A stretch of 64,000 bases of DNA from Helopsaltes ochotensis (lineage: Eukaryota > Chordata > Aves > Passeriformes > Locustellidae), in the NCBI GenBank assembly GCA_013400155.1, contig VXBM01001894.1:20710-84709 (forward strand). Reading direction: 5' to 3'. The position numbers were made by a program, and so were the translations under genes. Numbering within the stretch: the first letter of the stretch is position 1; every line of letters starts with the position of its first letter. The notes under the pieces are model-generated. The model ran no database searches. It was given only the letters and a program-made list of their open reading frames with translations, and was not told where the DNA came from. Shown here piece after piece: positions 24,301-33,300 of the stretch.

Positions 24301-27300
24301 TGTTTTCCAGTAGGTTATACTTTGTCATATGTAGTGATTGTCTTTTATGTTGATTTAATTCACCTGGTGTACACAAAGAATGGAGCTTTTAATTAAATGT
24401 GCAATTAATTGTAAGAAGTTTGCTATACAAATAATAACAAACTTCTCCTTTGTCTCCAAATACTGTTCCTGTGTATGACAGACACCATTCTCTCCATCAT
24501 AATGTCCTCATTTCTTTTTTTCATAGCAATAGAATTTAGCGATGAGAGCATGGAAGATGCAAAGAACGTTCTTCAGACAATCTCCTCATTTATTAGAGAT
24601 GCAAATGCTTATATAAAGGGACAACTGGTGTGTGACCCTGTTAGAGAAGATGTATTATGGGAAAGGTAAGTGCACCTTCTGGATCTTAAAAGATTGTGAT
24701 TATGTGAGCAATGGTTCACTGACAGACTCTGGGGTTCTGTTTAAGAAGCAGGACAAGAAGGACTAAGCAGCAGGCCTCTTTCCCAGCCCAAAAACCAAGG
24801 GCAGGTTTTTTTAAATTTCTCTTTGTAGCCAGCTGTTTTTGCTCATAGTCTGCTACACTCAGTTCATTGTGTTTTTAAGGTCTGTGTTACTTATCTAGTG
24901 TGAGTGTCCTAACAGACATCTTTGCCCCTTGTGAGTGATGTAGGAGGCAAAGCTGTGGCAGTTGTGAGGCTCCCCAGTTTGTAAGCAGAGCTGGGTAGTC
25001 ATGACAGGAGAAGAAAGAGGATGACTGAATTCACCTTGGGCATGTGAATTTGTAATCAAGCTGGCTGGCACTGTGGTGTGCAGCAGAGGAGAGAAGGGGC
25101 TACTGAGAGATTGGCCATGGGCGGGGATGTCACAGGGAAGGAAGCAGTTACAATTGTTGTGACCCTGACAGTGGTGAGGAGAATCTTTTGGAATCCATTA
25201 TGAAAACCAGATTATCTTCAGGACTGAGATGTGCTGTGTGTTGGGTTCAAAGCTGAGAGCAGGAGCACGGTGCTCTGGAGTCAGGGTAGGAGGGGTGTTG
25301 AATACCCTGAAGCAAGGTTAGTGCAGGCAGCTCAGGGCTCTAGAATCAGAAGGGAGACAGTCTGTGCTGTAGAGGTGAGATGCAGATTCCTTGTGGCTCA
25401 GGTACCTCACTGTTGGGGAAACTTACGGCTGCACTGACTGAGGGTTGCAAGAGGCCCTGGAGCATGTTACAGGAAAGTGGAGTTGCGTTAACTAGCTGTG
25501 GTATTTGGCAAAAGCAAGTCTTCCAGCAGGAAGCTGCAGGAGATCTGTTGGTGCAAGATAAAGCTGAGAGGCATGAGGAAGTTGAAATGGATAATCAGTA
25601 GGGGATGTGTGGGAGGGCACAACTTGTGTATTCCTAGGTGTAAAAACAACCAAAACAAAACAAAGCTCTTAATTAGCGAAGTGTTAGATACGCAATGGAG
25701 AGGGGGAAGCTTGCAGGGAAAAGTGTTGGGAGGAATGAATTAGAACAGCAGCCATCTAGTATCTGAGGGGAGGTAGTCATTCCAGGCAAAAAATTCAGAA
25801 ACAGGCAAAATAACGCTCAGGAGAGCCCCAGAATGCTAGGATAGCTTGAGGTTTCCCAGCTAACCCTGCTCCTTGCACTTTTTTGGGAAATGACATCCTT
25901 GGGCCAGCACTGTCAAGCTCTGGTTTGCCTGGCTCTGTATGGGAACATGCTGCCAGCAGCTGTTTGTAGCTCCCCGTTTATCCCTGCTGCTCTCCTCATC
26001 TCCCTCTCCAAGTGGCTGCAGCTGGTGGCACTGGTTCTGTGGTGATCAGTGCTGGTTGCCCACTGGCTTTTGGCACTGTTACACAAATGGTCCCACTGCA
26101 GCTTTCCCTCTGGGCCATGGTGAGTGGAATCCCTTGAGACTGGGATTGGGCTCTCCTGGGAAGTGAGGAGGCAGTGCTTAGTTCTGAGTCAGATCCTGAC
26201 AACCCCAGGACAGCTTTCTTGACTGAAGTGCTGCCTGTGATATGCCTTTGGAAGAGAAGCATGCTGTTAGCATGATTAATGGGCTGCTGGAAAAAAAACC
26301 AGAACTCAGTAAGATCTTTGATGTGCTTAATATCAGCCTCATTTTCCATCTGTTTCTAAATGATTTAAGACAAACTTTGCTCTGTTGTTGTTGGCCCCTC
26401 TGATTAACCATGTATATTTATTGAAAGGATGTAACACTTAGGGTTTTGACATGCATGAAATTTTTCCCTTCACAGCAGAAAGATGTATTCTCCCTGATGA
26501 GTGTAGCACTGCCCATGACAGGACAGCTGAGAAGGAGATGGCAGTGGCCTTTCCATGACTCCCTCCAGCTGAATGGCTGATGAATTCAGCACACTGCTGG
26601 CATCTTGTTTGTCTTATCTGAAATGTTACCTTTTCTTCTTGAAGGCTAGCCAACACAAAAGTAACCGTGAAGGCTGCGTTTGCAGATGACTTTGACACCT
26701 CCAGGGCTGTTGCAGCAATTATGGACCTCATTCACCATGGCAACAGACAGCTTAAGGCTGTTACTAAGGTAACCCATTAGGATACAGAGATCAGAAAATG
26801 ACAGCTGTCCACTGTCCTACTGCTTAATGCAGACGGATTAGTTTATTGTTCACATAAGAAGCCAGCAAAAACAAAGCTCCATAAATTGTTGACCTTAATG
26901 GAGCCCATTTGTCCTGACCCTATCACAGGAGTTGTGCATGGCTATTGTTTTGTGCTTTGTTGTGTCCAGAGGATGTTTCTTTCCTGCTGCCCTATATTAT
27001 TTATACCTAAGGCTTTTGAAAGGCCTGAAGCCGTTGTGACATGCTGCTAATTTTAGTGCTGGTTCTGTGTTCTTACCCTGCTTCTTTGCTTAATATCCAT
27101 GCACAGAAATTAAGCTAAACTGGCAAGTGGTGGGGGGTGCTTGCTGCAGGGGCTTTTGGCTGGCAGCCCCAGATGCACTGGACTGTCTTGGTGGCGAGTT
27201 CAGCGTTGGGGACTGAGTGGCTTCTGCTGTTGGCAGACTGTAACTGGCATCAGCATTCCTGCATGAGTCTGTCTTCAGATGGCTTTTGGCAAATTAAGAC

Positions 27301-30300
27301 CCTGTCATGCTGACACAAAGAAAGCATCTGGTAAGGACAAGACTTGAGCAATAAACACTATCTGAAGCACTTTGGGGTTCTCCATTTACCAACAGCTCCC
27401 TTTGTCACTCAAGGCAAGCACCTCAGCCTTGTTGCTATGCTCCTTGAGTACTGGTGTCATTACATTCACCATGTTTGTGCAGTAAAAGAAATGTTGTGTA
27501 CATGGTAATAACTGGTTTTAAGAGAGAATTAGCCTGTTGGTTTAGAAATCCTGCCTCCCTCTGGTGGCATTGGCTTTAAATTCTGTCCTTAGCCTTATCT
27601 TTACAAATTGACTCTCTGAGCGAATCCCTGACATGAAACACTTTGCAGCCAGGATCTGTAATGGCATTGCCACTCTTGGATACAACTACCCCCATTTTGT
27701 CAGTCACTGCTTCTTCCCCCTGAATTCCTCTGTTTTGTTGAGAATGGGATAGGATATTTGTGAGGCAGCTGACTGGGATTTCTGGTTGACATGGTGGAGT
27801 TTTTCTGGTACAGCCCAGCTGTCTGGAGTGTTCCCTCTTTATTATAAGTGTAGTTTTTCTCCTTAAGAACTGTGAGTAAATCCACATAATTACTTATTCC
27901 TCTCTTTAGCCTTCCTGCTAAGCATTTCTCACCTTAGATGGCATGCTCCTGTTCCTTTCTCCCAGTGGCCTGCTCCAGCTCCTCCCAGTTCTGAAGATGT
28001 CAGATAAAGTCCAGTACCAGCTGCTGATTTGCTTGTGCATCTCATCATTCTTATTTTTAGGCAAGGGTTAGTCCCTTAAATTACTCCTCAGTCTGTAATT
28101 TAATCCTTATTTTATTGCTGCTGATTGCTGGTGCTACCAGGGCATGATAAAATGCCGTACGCTATCTCAAAGTGGTCTCCACATGGATCAAATCAATGAG
28201 ATACTCAAGGAATTTCTTCTTAATCTTTTACGTTATGGGTGCTCATGAATGGGAGATTTTGGTTTTTTTGTTTCCATACACACAGACAGCCCTTTCATGC
28301 CCAGAAGTGCTATTTTTAGTTCTAATGTACTGCACACGTGTAGTGCGTGGCAGCTTCTCGCGTCTCTTCTCCTTGCTGCGCAGGCTGGTGATAAACTCTT
28401 TCCTTCCCTTGTTTACTTAAATCCCTTCCCTTTTGCTGTGAGGTGCTTTTATATCTCTCTAAGATTGCCTGTCTGGGCAGGTGTTCCTGGTGGAGGTAGA
28501 TCTTTATAATTAGTAATAGTTTTCCCTTGTGGACTAAGCTACAGAGAGATGCTGGGTTCTGTAATATGTATTGACTGGACAATCTCTTTTGAGTGTTTTC
28601 TAAACAGGATGCTGGATCTCCTAGAAGCTCTGTTGTGTATGGAAGCATTATTTCCTATATAGAAGGCTTTTTCAAAGCCCTTGGGATGTCCTTTGGAGAA
28701 AGACAGGTAATGACATATCTCTTCTATGTGTTTGAAGGTATGGTAGCAGCCCCAGTGTTATTTTATAGAGTGCTTTCTGAAAGCATCAGTTGTAACAAAG
28801 TTATGGTTTTAGTAAACCTTTCTGCACTGCTTGCAGTTTCTCCTGTGATGCTTTAGGAGTGTATATGCGCAGGTGGAACAAAGTGTGGGCTTTTTAGTTC
28901 TTGAAGGTACTCCCATGTGACTTCTGCACCAATTTTGCTGTGGAAATGAAAGACTGAGGAATGAAACAAGGAAAAGTTAACATTGGAGGCCTTTAAATTG
29001 TCCTGTTATGTGTCTGGCTTTCCCCAGCTTTTCCTCTTCGTGATGGTTGCTTCCAGGCTGGCCTTGATAGCTGTATGAATATTTGCAGTTGTGAGGGGTC
29101 CCACTCCTCTGCAGAAAGCCAGGGAAAGAGGCTGCTCTGCTTTGAGCCATGGGGGAGTATGTGGAGGATAGGACAATGAGCTGGAGATGGGGCCCTTACA
29201 TAACTAGTTCTTGGAAAGATAGGAATAGGGAGAAAAAAAAAAGGAGAGAAAAACTCCTTTACAAAGCAAAGTACTGAACAGGAAAGAGAGTCATCAATAT
29301 GGAGGTGACATCCCAATGTATGGAAGAGGAACATTTAAAATGACACATGGTGTTGGAGAATAGCAGGTTGTTCTTTGTTCCTCTCCCGTTCAAATATGGA
29401 GCTGAATGCAGAGTAGTGGAAAACTTTCTGTATAGAAACTGTTTTACAAAGCAGAACAGTTATTTTGGGGAGGGGGAGAAGAGAATAAGAAAATGCAAAT
29501 GATGTTATTCATCCTTTAAAAAGCAGGGTGTATAGTGGTAAATACATTTACTTAGTTTGCCTCTGTGGATTTTCTTGCAAAATTTCTTTCAAAACAGTGG
29601 CTGGATGTGATTTGGCTGTGAGTTACTCCTCACAGCCTGTGTTAATTTTTAGTGGCATACTAAACACTTAATTTTTTTGTTAGCTGGATGGCAAAGTCAT
29701 TTCTCCAGACTCTGGACTGTCTGTATGCAGGCATCTACTGCACCTATATTTTTGCTGAAAGAAGTATCTGAATGCTTTTCTTTGTTGTAGGCTGTGCTAC
29801 AACAAAGTGGCAGGAGGACCAGCAGAAGATGCTGGTCTGAGATAAGCAGGAAGAAAGGAGCTTGTTCCTCTCTGTTCCTCTGCTCTTTCAGCATCCCATA
29901 AATGAATCTGTCAAAATCTTCATCAGAAAAGTCCATGGGCTACCACAATTTAGTAAATAAAATGGTGTGGGGCTGTTCCCTGACTCTGAGACCAGCCACA
30001 ACAGCTCAGCATCCAGCCTTTCTTGCCCCTTAGCCAGGTAGCCCCAGGCATGCAGCTTGCCAGGAGCAGTCCCTGACCACAGAGGGTCCTGGCATGTGTG
30101 CTGTGTGCGAGAGGGCTGCCTGGCCTGGGCACTGCTGTGCTAAGAGCGCAGAGGATACAGGGCAGAGGGGTTTGGGCCCCCTCATTTGGATGTTTGCATG
30201 TCGCCTGTGGGTCTTTCTTGCTCCTGGGCTGGCATTCATCTCAGATACCAGCCTAATGTAGCTGCCTGTGCTTCTGAGGTCATCGGTGGGAATGCTAAGG

Positions 30301-33300
30301 AATGGCTTCTCTCAGTCTGGTGGCTGTACACAATAGGAGTGCTTGTCTCTCTCTGCACTAGCAAGAGAAGATTTTATCCACAGGGAGGTAAGATGAATCC
30401 AACTGGAAAGGTGATGAGTGAAAACCATCGTGCCTGTTTTAGAGCTGGGAAGCTTTTGCTCTCCCAAGGAGTGCAGGGTGTTGAGTGTGTTGCAGGTGCA
30501 GCTGGGACCGGTCTGTGGAGTAAGCAAGGGCCAGAAATTTGAGATCAGCTCTGAGAGGCTACACAGTGTTCTATGTGGCAATCAAACTGGTTCATTCCTA
30601 AAGCTGCTCCTCCTTTTGAAGGCTCTCACTCCAGTAGGTGCCTAGTTTGAACTTCTGCATTGGTGTTTGTAGAGGCATGTTTCTTGCTCCCATCGTCATG
30701 GCTTTGCCTTCTGTATTTAAGTATTTATCCTGCCGAAGGTTACTATGGAGTGTTCCTGACATTTAGATTTATTACCTTTTTCAATCTCATAAACTTTTTC
30801 TTTAGTATGGTTACATGTTTTGGAAGCTTGGGGAATTCACTGTATTTCACACTCCTATCTTCAATAGCTTCCCCCTCACCTCCTCCTCCTGCTCCTTTTT
30901 GTTTGTCAGTGACCTCTGAAACTCTGCTCCCTTTCGTTTCCATCCTGCTGTTTGGTGACTAAACCCAGTCCCCTCTGGCTTTAATTACTCAGCTGCTCCC
31001 AGACGATGTTGCTGCCAAGAGCTTTGCCCGTGGCCTTGGTGTGCTTTGCGCTCCTGCTCGTGTCCTAGTGATGAAACACTGCAGTGGTGTTCTCTTGTTT
31101 GTTGGAGGTTTGTGCTTTTCCTCCCCCTTGGGAGTTTGCCTCTAATGAGAAACAGGGATGGTCTCTGCCAGGAATGAGACCAGGAGCCTGGCTGTGGCAG
31201 TGCTGAGCCATGACCTTCCTCTTAAGCTGACTCCCAAGCTCCTGTCCTGGCAGCTGTTGGAGCAGGACTCCGTAGGAGGAGTGAGTTTGTTCCCTTCCTG
31301 AGGCATTGACCAGCAAGACTCCTGCCAAGCCAGAGGAGGCCGAGGGAGCTTGGAAGTGGCTGAGGGGAAGAAGGGGCTTGGCTGCAGCCAGGAAACACCC
31401 ACGCCCTGTGTGCAGTAGCTGCTGCTTCTGTCAGGATTTTTTGAGTGGCTGAAACTTTGGGTAAGGTGGATCAGATGAAAGTTCTGTGGATTTGGGAAGG
31501 GTTTCTGTAGATGAAAGGAGAAAGGATAGGATGGACTAGAGACTTAAAGCCAAAAATACTTACTTTTCCTGGTTTGTTTCCTGAAGGACTCTGGAACTCA
31601 AAGACAAAGGAAGGAGCTGATGTGTTCTCTGTCTTTAGACTTTTACAGCCAAGGAGCTGTCTGAGCTGGTGACTAGGCTTCCCTTGCTGTGTTGGATTCC
31701 TGTTGCCAGGCCTTTCTTACATTAACTTGTCTGATCCCCTTTTAAGTTAATGCATGCTTCTGGCATTTTCGAGGTTTCCTGTGGCGATGAGTTCCCCACT
31801 TGGGTTATACAGTGTGTTGTGTTCATGTGAGAGACTCTGCTCCAAGGTGCTTGTGCAGGGATGTGCTGAATTACTTTAAAGTGTGACTCCACTGTAACTT
31901 TTTGTCCAGCATTACTGAGATGGTGATTTTAATCCTACCAATATATGGATGATGCACAACCAAGTGAGGTGATAAGGCCTCACATTGCTGTGGAGATGGG
32001 GTTGGTTTTTTTAATATCATACTCGGGTGTTTCTAAAGGACCCTGTTTGATTTCTAGGTGGCTGTGGGAGGAGACAGGTCTGCAGTGCTCTCCAGTGTCA
32101 TTGAAGAGCTGGTCAGGTTCCGCACGAAGGTCCGTCATTACGCGCTGGCGCTGCCGGAAACAGCAGACGCTGTGCCAGTGGAGGGTGCGGCGGGAGACAA
32201 GGAAGCCAAACAGGAGCGGAAGGAGAAGAGGAAGCAGTTAATGCGTGAGAGAAAGCCCCTCTTGGAGGCTTGTGACAGTCTGCGTGAAGACCTTGCTGCC
32301 TTTGGAATCCACATAAAGGTAGAAGACAGTAACCCTCTTTGTGAGACTCTCTGTCACTTTTTAAGACAACACATATTTTTGTCCTTCCCCTTCAGCAGCT
32401 TGTGGCATTGTGCCCTGCTCCCTGTGTGGCTGCAGTAGCAGGAGGTGAAAGTCAAGCCCTAGTCTGGCTGTACTGCTGCCTTCTCTTCTGCTCTCCCCCA
32501 GCCTTGCGTCTTCATGCAAGCCACTGAAAATCTCATAATACTCAGAAATCCCTAAGTTGCCCAAGTTCAATGCAGAAGGAAGGGTGTGAGTAATGTGTGC
32601 AGTGTTAAAAAGGATTGCAAAGGAACTGGAAAGTAAACCGAGATAACTTGTGAAAATAATGCCTTCCTTCTACCTACCCCACACTCCGCACCAAAAATAA
32701 GTCTTCATGAGAAAGCCTCTTCCATCTTCAGCAGCTTCATTCCCAATTGTTCCTGAGGGAACAGGGACTTTGCCCGATTCCTGTACCACTCCATTCTCCA
32801 TCCTGCTTTACACTTCTAGCCTACTCCTAGTGCCAGTGTTCTTTTCCATTATCTCAGTGCCATCTCTGACTCGAGAGAAGACCCTGTGGCATTACTGCCT
32901 TCTCCTGCTTCCAAGGACCTGCATTACTTCTTTAAAGTGCTGCTTCTTCCAGTTCCTCTTGGTCATTGCCCTTCCTGCCTCTGTGAGGCGAGGGTCAGTG
33001 TTGCTCCTGGAGTGCAGAATAATTCTCCACATTATACTGTTCATTTCTCCTTTGCATGGGAACTGAGCCTGGCAAGTCTGGTTCCATCGTTTTACCAGTG
33101 GGAGGATGGAAAGCACAGTGACATCAGGGAGTGACAGCACCCATCTGCTCCAGCTGCTGAGCCTGAGGGCTGGCAGTGCTCCTGTTAGAGCAGAGCGTGG
33201 TCGGCTCTCTCCTCGCTCGGATTTTGCAAATGTGCCGACGCAAACGGGGTGAAGGCCAGAGTGTGGTGGTGGTGGTGGTGAGCTGCAGCTGTGAAAGGAA

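Noticed and set aside
29697..29936. Minus-strand ORF starting MDFSDEDFDRFIYG
   Set aside because: The acidic start looked protein-like, but I recognise no family and see no matching flanking exons; it overlaps the hairpin at 29780. Treated as chance.
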